21,952 nt of DNA from Schoenoplectus triqueter (Eukaryota > Streptophyta > Magnoliopsida > Poales > Cyperaceae). Every line of letters starts with the position of its first letter. Positions within the stretch are counted from its first letter, which is position 1. The notes beneath the pieces are model-generated. The model ran no database searches. It saw nothing but the letters and a program-made list of their open reading frames with translations, and had not been told where the DNA came from. Shown piece by piece: positions 10,213 through 20,030 of this stretch. Where the stretch lies: assembly GCA_964058805.1 (NCBI GenBank), contig CAXKVV010002092.1:1-21952 (forward strand), in the 5' to 3' direction. The translations under genes and the position numbers were made by a program.

Positions 10213-11067
10213 GATTCATCTGTATTATAATTTTCGCATCCCTATGACCTCCATTATTATATTGTCTCTCTGGCATTTACCTCGTAAACATCTGTTCTCT
10301 TATTAATGATTTACAGAAAAAAATTAGGTCTTCGCTTTCAAAGAAATTTTTATGTGCCTCTGTTTATTAGTGCAGGAAATTATACTAGAGTTACAGTTTG
10401 TTATTCAGGTGAGTATTGGACAATAGTAGAACCCTTTAAAAGGTGTTTCAGTTTTACTTTTACCAGTGAAGAAAGGTACAGGACTATCTCAATTCTATCA
10501 AATCAGTTCTAGAGGTGGCAATTAAATATTTCGTCAATCCTATCAAAAGATAATTCTATACTGGATGTAGTGTCATCTGACATTAATTAATTACTTGTCA
10601 CTACGTGTTTGGCAATTGGCACCAATATTCCACCTCCTGGCTCAACTGCTCAAAGAGTACACGATTAGGCGACCAATCATTATTGGAAATCATGCCCACT
10701 TAGGAAGCCTAAGCTCCCTATTGCTATATTTCATTTCATTCATGATCACACCATCTTCATCATTGCTGTTTGGTAAGGTGTGACCCGTTGCTGGGCTGTA
10801 GGATGAATTCTTTTTCATATATTTGAATGATTGAATCGGGTATATTAAACAAATATTAACTAATTCTTCACTTACAAATTATTTAATGATTTATCCGGGC
10901 CCTCTTTTCGTTTTCTTCTCAGTGGAGGGTCTCTCTGGTACTTCAAGATAAAGACAATTTTTATTCTTATCTGTGACAGGTGACAATTTTTTATTCTTAT
11001 CTGACGATTATCCTGATATTTTAAAATAGAGAAGGAATTTAATTATCATTATTTGGATGTAGCATTA
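10213..11067. other. Intergenic spacer, no gene seen
   Basis: The open frames at 10306-10512 and 10595-10783 (plus) have no recognised domain, no signal peptide and no neighbouring exon with a good splice site. The stretch 10590-10800 is less AT-rich than its surroundings but I could not assign it. Confidence 0.45.
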
Positions 11068-11548
11068 GTGTTAATGAAATTAAATATTTAATAATTATTA
11101 TTTAAGTTCTTAAATAATAAAATTTATTGAATGAATATGTTATAAATATCATCTTATGTATGTATATAAAAAAAAATATCATTTCAACATTATTTATATA
11201 TGCATCAAGCGTTAATAAAGTCAACGGATCAAATTTTACAATTTAGACTCGTTACTTGATGATAAATGAAGTTAAAATTTTATAATTATATATATATATA
11301 TAATTGAGATGATATATATACATCTAATGTTTACATTTTAAAATTTATACATAAATAAATAAACATCATTCCGACAATGATAATAATTTGATCCCTTTTC
11401 TTTAAAAAGAAGGGATCCAATTTTGATATCACATAGGTGCCAATAAAATTAAATATCAAATAATTATTATTTAAATTCTTAAATAATAAAACTAATTGAA
11501 AAAATATTTTGTAAATATCATATATAAATCTTATATATGTATGTATGT
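11068..11548. repeat. Pair of diverged ~100-bp direct repeats
   Basis: Copy 1 (11068-11167) and copy 2 (11437-11548) share a long run of matching blocks in order, including AATAATTATTATTTAA, TTCTTAAATAATAAAA, TAAATATCAT and TATGTATGTAT. The intervening 270 bases hold an AT dinucleotide run (about 11287-11303) and an inverted repeat with arms TTGATCCCTTTT and AGAAGGGATCCAA at 11388-11420. They may be two ends or two relics of a transposon, but no target duplication was found. Confidence 0.5.
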
Positions 11549-12030
11549 TTTTGAGACCAATCTCGTCCTTATCTCAGCCTAAACCTATCTGAGGATAGCA
11601 AGACAGTGAGATCCCAACTCTTACCTTACTTCAGCCTTGCAGGAGGAGCTGAAAGGGGATCGACTCTTATTTATTTTATTTTTTTTCTGATGCCACAAGG
11701 GTATCAAGTCCTACTCATACCTCACTAGAAAAGGATTCTCCAAGGGAAGCTTAGAAGTAACAACATCACCATCCTCATCTGATATCGTTTACTGGCTCAC
11801 AAAATTCACTGGTATTTTCTCAGAAGATTCGTTTCATGAACGGTTATTGATTGTCAGATGATTCAGTTGGTCAAGAGTCCAACTACACATAATGTCAGAA
11901 CTCTTCAAGAGAACATATAATAAAGCCTAAGCTGCAACTTGTGAATTGAAGCGGAAACTTAATTCAATGAATTCATCTCAGTAGTCTGGAAGTTACAGTC
12001 CAAAGCATCCAACAAGAGAAAGTTACAAGC
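11549..12030. other. Spacer downstream of the GRAS gene
   Basis: No gene seen. Composition is more balanced than in the flanks (about 11550-11780), which may mean an old insertion or the far end of the GRAS transcript. Confidence 0.4.
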
Positions 12031-12047
12031 ATGACAATTATACCTAA

Positions 12048-12588
12048 TTTATTTCCCCATTTCTTTACTTTTCAAACTTGTTCCTCTACCAGACTACGAT
12101 CTGCCCTAAATTTATTTATGAACCATGTAAGAAACTGCAAGATTCGTCTTTCACATATTCATGCAACTTGAGCAATAAGAATGTCAGAAATTAACCCAAA
12201 AGAAAAGAAAATGGGAGATTCAGAGAAGAAAAAGGAAACCTACTACCTAGAAATAAAATTATCAATATATGTACAAGCAAAACTAAGAAAATGAATATCC
12301 AAAATCTAACATTAAAGAATGGTAGAGCAATATTGATAAATATTCTTGCTTAAAACATTGATAACGGTACACTAGGTGCCAAAATATAACTGGTCTATCT
12401 TCATAATCGAAGTATGAAGCAAACATCACCGGCAGACATATAACATTGACATCACCGCCCACACAACCAGATGACATAGATTAATAACACAATTAACGAC
12501 ATAATGAGTAAAAAAATCTGTTAAAAGGGGTGATTTACAAGAGAACTCACTAATACTAAGGAGTACCGACGGTACAACAATACACGCC
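12048..12588 (-). other. Probable 3' UTR of the GRAS gene with poly(A) signals
   Basis: Follows the GRAS stop codon on the minus strand. Two AATAAA hexamers in the sense direction (12111-12116 and 12048-12053) could set the transcript end and would give a 3' UTR of about 460-540 nt. The 64-codon frame at 12283-12477 (minus) lies inside it and has no recognised features. Confidence 0.4.
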
Positions 12589-14922
12589 CTATTTTACACG
12601 ATGGCTCGGTCTCCACGTCGAAAGTGCAAACAAGATTCGACCCTTCCAGCCTTGCAACAGCCACTTGTTATCTTCATCTATTACAAAATCTTTATAGTAA
12701 CAAGATTGAACCTTTTCCCTTGCTGCCTTCATAATTTCTGGATTAAGCGGTAGTTGCTTAAACCCAGCTCTTATGTTTCTTACTTGCCACTGTTTGTATG
12801 TCTCGGGCCTCTCTACCCTCTCTAATCCCTCACATGAAATTACATTTATAGCCTCCCGACCAAAAAGTTCCTTTTCAAGCAATTGTCTATGTGGATCGTC
12901 TTTCGGCACATTTGTTTCCAACATGTCAAAAAGTGCAGAGAAATGGAAGAGTGCTTCCCGAAACCGGGTCACGAAAAACGGTGTGTTATATGACCCATTA
13001 ACTACACCATGAATATATACATCTGGGTTCATTTCTCTTATTGTTTTCAAAACAGTATCTCTCGGGCTCTCAGCCACCATACTCTCATCCATTAGGGTTT
13101 TGAATCGATACAAGCTATTAACTACAAGTAACTCATCTTTCCTAATTTCAAGTTCCTCTACTCTTACACTCTCCCATCTTTTAGCAATTGCTTTGAATTC
13201 AAATGGGACATTGAACCTTTGGGCATAATCAGCTAAACGTACACCAGTTTCCTCTATCCGCTCGGCTGGACGGAAACCCGATTGCGGCAAGTCAATACCT
13301 GTAATCCTTAGTTTGGGGGAGCCCCCAGACCGCTTAGACAGTCGTTGGATAAGACATGGCCACTGAAACCCATGATAAATCCCATAATCTATAATATGAA
13401 CAGCTGTGGCCTTTTGTGCAGCATCCAGTGTCGTTTGGTTAGAGAAGAAGTGAGAGATTTTTTTGAAAGGACTTGCAGCAAGGTAGAGCTGGTATGCTTT
13501 TAGGATATCAGTTGAGGCAATTGGCTTCATGATAAAAGATTGGTAAATCTGACTACCAGTCCCTGCCAGGCGAGCCTCCAGTCCATCAGCAAAATAATGC
13601 GCCATCCTCTGATCTGCGTCTCCTTTCACGGAAGAGTGTTGTCTCAGTTGTTTTAATAAATCTGCAGCACACCTACGGTCATCAGTTGCAACTGCTTGAG
13701 AGCAATATGAGAGCAGTGTTGTGAGATCCACTACATCCTTCTTTGACTGCCTGTTTCTGCGGCCTTTTGTGTGGCCATTTGACTTAGAGTGGTTGCAGTG
13801 CTTGCCTGTCTCGCTTTGTAGTGCTGCACGCAATTCTTTAACACCTTTTGAACAAGTTTCGCCATCACATAGAAGGACTTTATCAAGCATGTCATGGGCA
13901 AGTAGCACTTCTATTGGGTTTCCAGCTGATTGTTTGTTAACTCTAGTTTCTTCAGAATCACATGCATCTTCAGTGTACATGTGCTTCTTGCCTCTATGGG
14001 CTGCACATTCTTTTTCTTTTTCTCTTTCTCTTTCTCTTTCTCCTGCTCTTTTCTTTTGTTTTTCTTTTTCTTTTGCAATTTCTGTTTCTTTTTCAGACCT
14101 GATCTTAGCAGGTGGAGTACTGCAAGTTCTATTAGCATCCAAGTCAATAATCAACTTATCTCCATTTGGTAGGAATTTGCCAGCCTCTTCAACACCCTTG
14201 TTGAACTGCCAAATAGGTTGGTTTTGTAATTCATTATAAATATCCAACACATCTAAGGCATTGTTGCTACTGTTTGAAGAAGAAACGGAAGGTGAAGAAT
14301 AATAGTCTGCAGAAACTGTGTTTAGATTTGCTTCTAGAGAGAAAAACTGATCCAAATCAAAAGACACTGAATTGGCATTATCCAATAAGGGGATATTATC
14401 ATAACAGTTGCATTCATAATTAATTAAACTATCTACAAAGCTGTCATCTGGACTTTCTGAACTGTTGATAGAAGGCAGAGGAGGCTGATCAGGTGATGGC
14501 ACAGAATCTGATTGAAGGATTTCACGAAATCGTTCTTCTTCTGCTAAAAGAGCAGGGGTTTCTGGATATTGCTCGAATTTGTCTATAATATCTTCTTCCA
14601 ACAGCATTTGGCTAATGTAATTAAGATCAATATCAGAGAACATCAGTGGATCCTCTGATGAATCTGACTGTAGTTTTGGGTTTTGCTTCAGATTCATTAC
14701 GGGGTTTTGCACAAAAGGGTCTGCCCTAACATTGGTCATAGCAGGAACTGGTGTCAGGTCAGAGAACCCGTTCTGGTAAAGCTGTACTGGTAAGAATGTT
14801 CGGTTCAGATCTCCTGAGAAATAGAATTCGTTGCTGCAGACAGAAATTTGAGGAGACAATGGAGAAACTGGGGGGAAGTATTTATATTCCGAGCTGACGG
14901 GTATGCCAGTATCCATGGTCAT
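12589..14922 (-). CDS. GRAS-family transcription factor, LISCL (SCL14/SCL9/SCL33-like) type
   Basis: A nuclear transcriptional regulator encoded by one uninterrupted 777-codon frame. The C-terminal GRAS domain spans about residues 396-771: leucine heptad region I (398-456), VHIID exactly at 508-512, leucine heptad region II (about 560-610, ending LYRF at 604-607), a PFYRE-like region (about 631-670), RVER (702-705) and the SAW block with W754, W759 and W770. The N-terminus has the LISCL signature DLNYISQMLLEED (99-111), a second acidic motif ending AEEERFREIL (127-136), Ser/Asn-rich linkers and a Lys/Glu/Arg tract (277-306). LISCL members activate transcription; Arabidopsis SCL14 works with TGA bZIP factors in detoxification. 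Which member this is cannot be fixed from sequence alone. Start choice is ambiguous: the first ATG (14922) has a weak context, while the ATG two codons on (14916) sits in ACCATGG, an excellent plant context. The difference is two residues. Confidence 0.95.
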   Translation of the reverse strand: MTMDTGIPVSSEYKYFPPVSPLSPQISVCSNEFYFSGDLNRTFLPVQLYQNGFSDLTPVPAMTNVRADPFVQNPVMNLKQNPKLQSDSSEDPLMFSDIDLNYISQMLLEEDIIDKFEQYPETPALLAEEERFREILQSDSVPSPDQPPLPSINSSESPDDSFVDSLINYECNCYDNIPLLDNANSVSFDLDQFFSLEANLNTVSADYYSSPSVSSSNSSNNALDVLDIYNELQNQPIWQFNKGVEEAGKFLPNGDKLIIDLDANRTCSTPPAKIRSEKETEIAKEKEKQKKRAGEREREREKEKECAAHRGKKHMYTEDACDSEETRVNKQSAGNPIEVLLAHDMLDKVLLCDGETCSKGVKELRAALQSETGKHCNHSKSNGHTKGRRNRQSKKDVVDLTTLLSYCSQAVATDDRRCAADLLKQLRQHSSVKGDADQRMAHYFADGLEARLAGTGSQIYQSFIMKPIASTDILKAYQLYLAASPFKKISHFFSNQTTLDAAQKATAVHIIDYGIYHGFQWPCLIQRLSKRSGGSPKLRITGIDLPQSGFRPAERIEETGVRLADYAQRFNVPFEFKAIAKRWESVRVEELEIRKDELLVVNSLYRFKTLMDESMVAESPRDTVLKTIREMNPDVYIHGVVNGSYNTPFFVTRFREALFHFSALFDMLETNVPKDDPHRQLLEKELFGREAINVISCEGLERVERPETYKQWQVRNIRAGFKQLPLNPEIMKAAREKVQSCYYKDFVIDEDNKWLLQGWKGRILFALSTWRPSHRVK
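14009..14097 (-). repeat. Coding purine repeat (CTTTCT hexamers) in the GRAS gene
   Basis: On the plus strand this is an almost pure pyrimidine tract with repeated CTCTTT units. In the sense direction it encodes alternating Glu/Arg and Glu/Lys (residues about 277-306), a charged linker that may form a helix. The unit is a multiple of three, so length changes keep the frame. It lies in the variable linker between the LISCL N-terminal motifs and the GRAS domain. Confidence 0.7.
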
Positions 14923-14989
14923 GGATTTTCAAACTTCTCGCAAAATTAGAAAAAAAAAATTCAAAATTTTGACCCTGGACAAAGGGCAT
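14882..14989 (-). CDS. Upstream ORF overlapping the GRAS start (35 codons)
   Basis: ATG at 14989 opens a frame of 35 codons ending with TAA at 14884-14882, in a different frame from the GRAS protein and overlapping its first 41 nt. I found no other ATG between here and 15290 on the sense strand, so this would be the first AUG of the leader. Its context is weak (T at -3, C at +4), so many ribosomes would scan past it, but those that do start here cannot reach the main AUG by simple reinitiation. The peptide shows no known motif. A role in damping GRAS translation is an inference. Confidence 0.5.
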   Translation of the reverse strand: MPFVQGQNFEFFFSNFARSLKIHDHGYWHTRQLGI

Positions 14990-15097
14990 AGAAGTTGAAA
15001 CTTCCTGACTTAGACACCAATCAAGTTAGGGGAAGAGGAACCTCAGGAAAACGGATCGGTGCCCCTAACAGGATCAACCAAGGTAAGAAATGGAGGT

Positions 15098-15208
15098 CTG
15101 CAAGGCTGCTGTCTTTTTACACACACAACTGAGGAAAATCTATCAACTTATAAGGAGAACAGCGCTAGATCACCAAGCTGTTGATAAAATCGACAGAAAT
15201 TAGCGTAC
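15098..15208 (-). other. Probable 5' UTR intron of the GRAS gene (111 bp)
   Basis: On the minus strand a donor CTGCAAG/GTACGC at 15208 and an acceptor CAGCCTTGCAG/ACC at 15098 bound 111 bases with a pyrimidine-containing 3' end. Upstream of it, 15209-15290 is the CT-rich, ATG-free sequence typical of a plant leader exon. Leader introns are common in plant GRAS genes of this type. A TATTAAA near 15328 could serve as TATA box. Confidence 0.5.
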
Positions 15209-15299
15209 CTTGCAGAAACCTAGAGGCTGCCAGAGAGAGAAATAAGAAGAAAGATAGGAGAGAGTAGCTGTAGTGACTTTTTCTTTTTCTTTTTTGAGG

Positions 15300-16211
15300 T
15301 GGCCGTGTCTCGAATTTTTCTTGTTAGTTTAATAACCACTAACAAGCTGATGAATCAAGTTCAATAACTTACTTTTTTATTGACAGATCAATTTCTAAAT
15401 TTTTAAGTGTATATACAATTTTGCCCCTACTTAGTTGTTGTTTAGCTTGCTTACTAAATTATGCAAAAAAAACAAAAAAAAAAACAGCTTGGTGATTTCG
15501 TTATTTCCCCAAGTGCCAAGGGCCATCCGCCATTTCGACTTGACCTGGCCGAGCTGATTTCGTTTTCGCTAATTCTCATAAATTTTGATCCTCTGCTACC
15601 TCGCATGAGCCAACTTGGAATATAGTCCGTCTGATTGTTTCAACGTTCGTACAAGATAAATCGGAAAGAAGCTTCTGTATAGATCCACCGTCCATGACGT
15701 ATGGTGCATCTTCCGGCGTCAATTTCTACAGCTCAGGCTCAGGCTCAGCCATGGACCATGTACTAATTATTTTTTGACGTGTCAAGTAATGTCTGGCCCG
15801 GCTCAAATGAACGACAGACATTTGTTCACTAAAATCCGCTGTAGACGATCTTCAATCGCATTAATGTCTCTCCGTCAATTGGGAGGAGAAGAGGGATTTT
15901 AAAACACAACACTTTAGAGCCTAAATTTTGAGTATACACCAAAGATTCCAACTTTCCAAGCCTGGTAACGTCTCTCACTCACGGCCTCACCTAAGAATTA
16001 AATTATTATTATGACTGAACCTATCAAGTTTGACTTTTCTGTACTTCTGTGAGAACGAAGTATCAACTATGTGGCACTATATCTGTCTATATATTTCATT
16101 ATCAACAAATCTCATGAGTCACTCATCTCCATCGGCAAAGAAATAATCAATGGTTTAAAAGTCTAAAATTAAAATTGTATTACTAAAATCAGTCAATAAT
16201 GATAGTTAGAT
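15300..16211. other. GRAS upstream region, no gene seen
   Basis: Probable promoter of the minus-strand GRAS gene. It contains a CAGGCT tandem (about 15730-15747) and no supported coding sequence. Individual promoter motifs here are too short to call. Confidence 0.45.
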
Positions 16212-16590
16212 GAGCATCCTTAACAACTATTTGTTTTCACAATTTTGTCAAACTAACTTCATACGAATTCATAAAAAATCTTAAAAAAAAAATCAAGTAT
16301 ATTTTTAAATTTATAGATTGATTGTATTTTAAATTTGATGCAAATTAGATGTCATTTGATATTTCATCAAAGACCATTATAATTATATGATAATTTTAAC
16401 AATTTAAATTTTAATGGTTTTTGGTGGAGTATCAAATGACACTTAAATTGTACGAAACTTTAAACATTATCAATCTATAAAGTTTAAGAATATTTTTTAT
16501 AAAGTTTTTATTTTTGAGATTTTATATTATGAATTTATATAATGTTGGTTATCAATATTATCAAAAATAAATAGTTGTTAGTGGATCCCC
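16212..16590. mobile_element. Long-hairpin MITE, copy 1
   Basis: The two halves are inverted copies of each other. The left end GAGCATCCTTAACAACTATTT matches the right end read backwards, GGGGATCCACTAACAACTATTT. The inner arms GTCATTTGATATTTCATCAAAG and TGGTGGAGTATCAAATGAC also pair, around a short AT-rich loop near 16375-16410. No protein is encoded. No clear target-site duplication was found, so the superfamily is open. Confidence 0.65.
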
Positions 16591-16621
16591 ACCCATAATA
16601 ATTAAATGTCATTTTATATAA

Positions 16622-16940
16622 GGGGGATGGATCCCTTGACAATCTTGACATTGAATTTTTAAATAAATTCAAAAAATCTCAAAATAGAAAAAAAATTATA
16701 AATATATTTTTTTACATAAAGATTAATAGTGTTTTAAATTTTGTGTAATTTAATTATCATTTGATAATTCATTAAAGACCATTATTTTATAGCTATTGCA
16801 AATTGTATAAAATTTTGATGATCTTTGATGGACTATCAAATAATAATAAAATTATATAAAATTTAAAACAATATCAATTTATATGTATAAAAATATATCT
16901 ATATAAAATATATCTATTTTTAAGAAACTTTTTATATTAC
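16622..16940. mobile_element. Long-hairpin MITE, copy 2
   Basis: Starts GGGGGATGGATCCCTTGACAA, only about 30 bases after copy 1, and has the same inner palindrome (ATCATTTGATAATTCATTAAAG facing GATCTTTGATGGACTATCAAA). The outer left arm matches the copy 3 family arm (TAAATAAATTCAAAAA). The right border near 16940 is uncertain. It is in tandem with copy 1 and more diverged at its ends. Confidence 0.55.
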
Positions 16941-18439
16941 GGGCCAGATGTTAGTTCGACCTGATTCTGTTAAGTATATCCAATGTGTACCCAAAGGTTT
17001 TCTCGACCAATCATAGAATTTCTTTGAAGTCTAAATTCATTTGTGAATTTTTAAAAACAGTTTTCTTTGTCAAAATTCGTGAAAATTTGCTCAAAAATGT
17101 TATAATTCATGTTGAACATACTGCATATTTTTAATTCCAACTTTTCTGTTGGTCAGGCAAGTCACAATTTTTTTTTAACTCAATTCCCTGATTTTGAATT
17201 TTTTTTTTAATAGCTCGTTTCTTCCAAAATTTATGAAAATCATGCCAATTACTATGGAACACCCCTCTTCCATTTTTTCCTCTTAATGAAGCACTAAATA
17301 AATTTATTAGTGTTTAATAAGGTAATTATTAGGTATAAATTTTTTTATCTGATTTATGAGTGCAGTAACTTGGTTGACAAATCTTGATTTTGTTGAAAAT
17401 TCTTTACGAGTCTTTGTTCTTGAACGTAATATTTATATTTAATGCTCTCGGAGCTTAGCATGATTTATTATCTTTATGCAGTTCCTCAATTTTCTTCTTT
17501 GTATTTTTATAAGTTCCTTTTTAAATATTTTTTAACTTCTAATTATTCTCCTGTCCCTTGCATAGTCTTGATTATTCTCCTCTGAGCCTGTTTCACAATT
17601 ACAAAGATACAGGTTTTGTCCCCACGTCACAGAAGACAGCAACTTCAGAGTAGGAAATGCAAATAACACCCACCACAGAGGAAATATACAACACAGGAGA
17701 GCGTCAGCATCCATCGTCAGCAGAGATAAGAAGATACGTCCGACTCCGAGATATAGATCAAACCATCGTGATCCATCTAAAAAAACTATTCATGGTGCAG
17801 TATTACCTGTCAAATCAAATACATTGACGATTTAAGACGTATAATTGGATGAAGTATACACTTAAAAACAGGAAAATGACTCACACGTGACGTGATTATT
17901 TTAATATATACGAATACCAGTATCCAAGTTCGAGTCTATTTTGAACTTACTTTTAACTCACTACATTCTAATTCATTGTTTAATTTTTTTGAACTTTTTG
18001 TTACTTGGTTTGATTGTTTTTTTAAAGATGATTTGACACTAATTTTTTCTTTTAACCTCTATTGTATTCAACTAAAATTTTAGATTTCATCTAGAAGCGC
18101 AAGCATCAGATATACCAGTAAGAAAATTTTGAGACTTGGCATTGGAGAAATCTGACGCGGATGGAGAAAGAGGGCAGCAACTATGTTCCATCAGTTGAGA
18201 GATATTCTGGTATTTGAAATTGTTTTTTCTCTTCTCAACGGGGCGGGGGCACAATTTTGTAATTAACATTTAACACTATTCTCCAAGAAGCAATTGAGAG
18301 CTATTCTGGTATTAATTCCAGCCATGTGGCCGAATACCAGAAAATTCTACAAAATGCTTCAGACATATGGTGTATTTTGAGCCAATAACAGCACAACTAA
18401 TGCCATACAGCAAGTGAACAATCAGCCTGGCTTATCCTA
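16941..18439. other. Intergenic spacer, no gene seen
   Basis: Holds a CACGTGACGTG cluster (G-box fused to a TGACGT core) at about 17884-17894, and GAGAGATATTCTGGTATT (18197-18214) repeated as GAGAGCTATTCTGGTATT (18296-18313) with an inverted partner AATACCAGAAAATT at 18333. The open frames at 17532-17714 (minus), 17892-18083 (plus) and 18087-18269 (minus) show no domain. Confidence 0.45.
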
Positions 18440-18527
18440 TCCTTGCAGACTGCGGTTGGAAATGAGATACCCTGCAGCCCTTATCATATTCCTGCAAACT
18501 ATGTCCCTGCAGGTTGCAGTTGGAATT
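18440..18527. repeat. Imperfect direct repeat, 64-bp period
   Basis: TCCTTGCAGACTGCGGTTGG (18440-18459) is followed 64 bases later by TCCCTGCAGGTTGCAGTTGG (18504-18523). The same context continues for a few bases. Probably a small local duplication. Confidence 0.5.
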
Positions 18528-18788
18528 CAGAATCTTAGTTTATTTCTAAGGCAGTGACCTCCAACAACTGGAGCAAGCAGTTGGTAATTAATACGGAGAA
18601 ATGAAATACCCAACTTGCATGGGGCATATTTGCAATTGGTACTGTAGTAGACAGCTGAAAACTCCTAAAAAAAAAAAGTCAACACCTAGTTAAGTGGTAC
18701 AACTGTTTCGTACAGCTAATAGCTGTGCCAAGAATAGCATCACTTTTTCAATAAAAAAAATCTAAAAGTAATTATATGATGCTTTACA

Positions 18789-18838
18789 CTATATTACTAA
18801 CTGATACACACACTATATATTACTAACTGATACACACA
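18789..18838. repeat. Tandem duplication of a 24-26 bp unit
   Basis: The unit CTATATTACTAACTGATACA plus CACA occurs at 18789-18812 and again at 18813-18838, the second copy with one extra TA. The near identity suggests a recent event. Confidence 0.75.
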
Positions 18839-18841
18839 CTA

Positions 18842-19075
18842 GTCCAGGGCCTGGGTTTGGGCCAATCCTTGTCTTGGAGGCCCAGAACCAATAAGGGGCT
18901 CACATTCAGATAGCCCAACTCGAATAGTCTGATCTTTTCACTGAAAGCCCAACCTTTGTCCCCCGCATCACCGAAAGTATGCGCCGAAGTGCCCATTGTC
19001 AAATAAAAAATATTTCCTTTACTTCCTCTAGATTCTTATAAATAAATAGGGCCTATGGGGCGAGTCATTTACAGA
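18842..19075 (+). promoter_or_regulatory. Orphan promoter-like region
   Basis: Contains TGGGCC (18858-18863), GGCCCA (18879-18884), two CCAAT sequences (18862-18866, 18888-18892), two AGCCCAA boxes and TATAAATAAATA (19037-19048), in the order and spacing of a plant promoter of the site II type bound by TCP factors. Transcription would start near 19070 on the plus strand. No credible ORF follows, so it may serve a noncoding transcript, be part of a retrotransposon LTR, or be a relic. Confidence 0.35.
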
Positions 19076-19734
19076 ACACTTGCAGTCTTGCATAGTCTCT
19101 AACACACCTATGCACTCCGCAAACGAAAACCACGACCCCAATTATAATCCGTATCACTAACAATCCACTTTGTTATGACAATTATATCCACCAAAAAAAG
19201 TAGCTTGGACCTGGTACAATTAGTTAATTGTCTATAAAAAACCATCACAACATGCAATAGTGAATACTGGATGCTATAGATAGTAAATCCATTACATAAA
19301 TTGTATGGTCAGTAAATTAATGTAACTAGGGTTGTAATTCGGGTTTTGCTCTGATATAGTCCCCGAATAAATAACTACTAATATAAAATTTTAAAATATA
19401 TTTAATAAAATTTTACATTAAAATATTTTAGACACAATATTTTTAAATGCTAAATAATAATGATAATTATAATAATAGATAATATAATTAAATACATAAT
19501 AATATATAAATAATCATATAAAAATGATTCATTTTAAGAGTTAAGATTCACCTTAAATATATTATACACATTATTTTAAATGAGAAGAGAGAAATTATTT
19601 TATATGAATCCTTGGATGTCAAGAAGATGAAAAAATTTAAATAAAATCAATGGTGGAGAAAAGTGATGATGTGGCATGCTTGAAAAGCTTAAAAGTTTAA
19701 TCATCTTTATGTATTAATAATTCAACAAGTGATC
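19076..19734. other. Intergenic spacer, no gene seen
   Basis: The first 120 bases are less AT-rich, as a leader would be, and the rest is AT-rich without any open frame of note. No tRNA or snRNA hallmarks were found. Confidence 0.45.
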
Positions 19735-20030
19735 GGCTATTGATAATGAATTTCTTAAATAAATTTGAAAAAAAATATATATAGATATGTTCTTTTACTT
19801 ATAATTGATAATGTCTCAAATTTTATATAATTTTATTATTGTTTGATAGTCCATCAAATTAGAAGCGTTGTAAATTGCATAAAAAATGATGATCTTTAAT
19901 GGACCATCAAATGATAATGAAATTACATAAAATTTAAAATAATATTAATTTATAAGTAAAAAATATATCTATAAATTTTTCTATTATTAATTTTTCATAT
20001 TTATTTAAAAATTTATTATCAAAATAGTCA
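19735..20030. mobile_element. Long-hairpin MITE, copy 3
   Basis: Same family as the copies at 16212 and 16622. The left arm GGCTATTGATAATGAATTT and the right end read backwards, GACTATTTTGATAATAAATTT, agree and pairing continues inward almost to the centre (TATAGATAT, TTTTTACTTATAA, GTTTGATAGTCCATCAAA facing GATCTTTAATGGACCATCAAA). It is nearly a perfect palindrome of about 295 bp with no coding capacity. Confidence 0.65.

Noticed and set aside
13911..14172. Other open frames over the GRAS purine repeat on both strands
   Set aside because: Translations of the low-complexity repeat in wrong frames (Lys/Glu or Phe/Ser runs).
13721..14239. Plus-strand open frame of 172 codons
   Set aside because: Antisense shadow of the GRAS frame. 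Its Phe/Ser-rich look comes from the purine repeat of the coding strand.
17910..17950. GTTCGAGTC as a tRNA B box
   Set aside because: No matching A box, no cloverleaf stems and no terminator T-run at the right distance.
18842..19160. Small nuclear RNA gene
   Set aside because: A TATA box is present but the plant upstream sequence element of snRNA genes is absent and the downstream bases do not resemble a U RNA.
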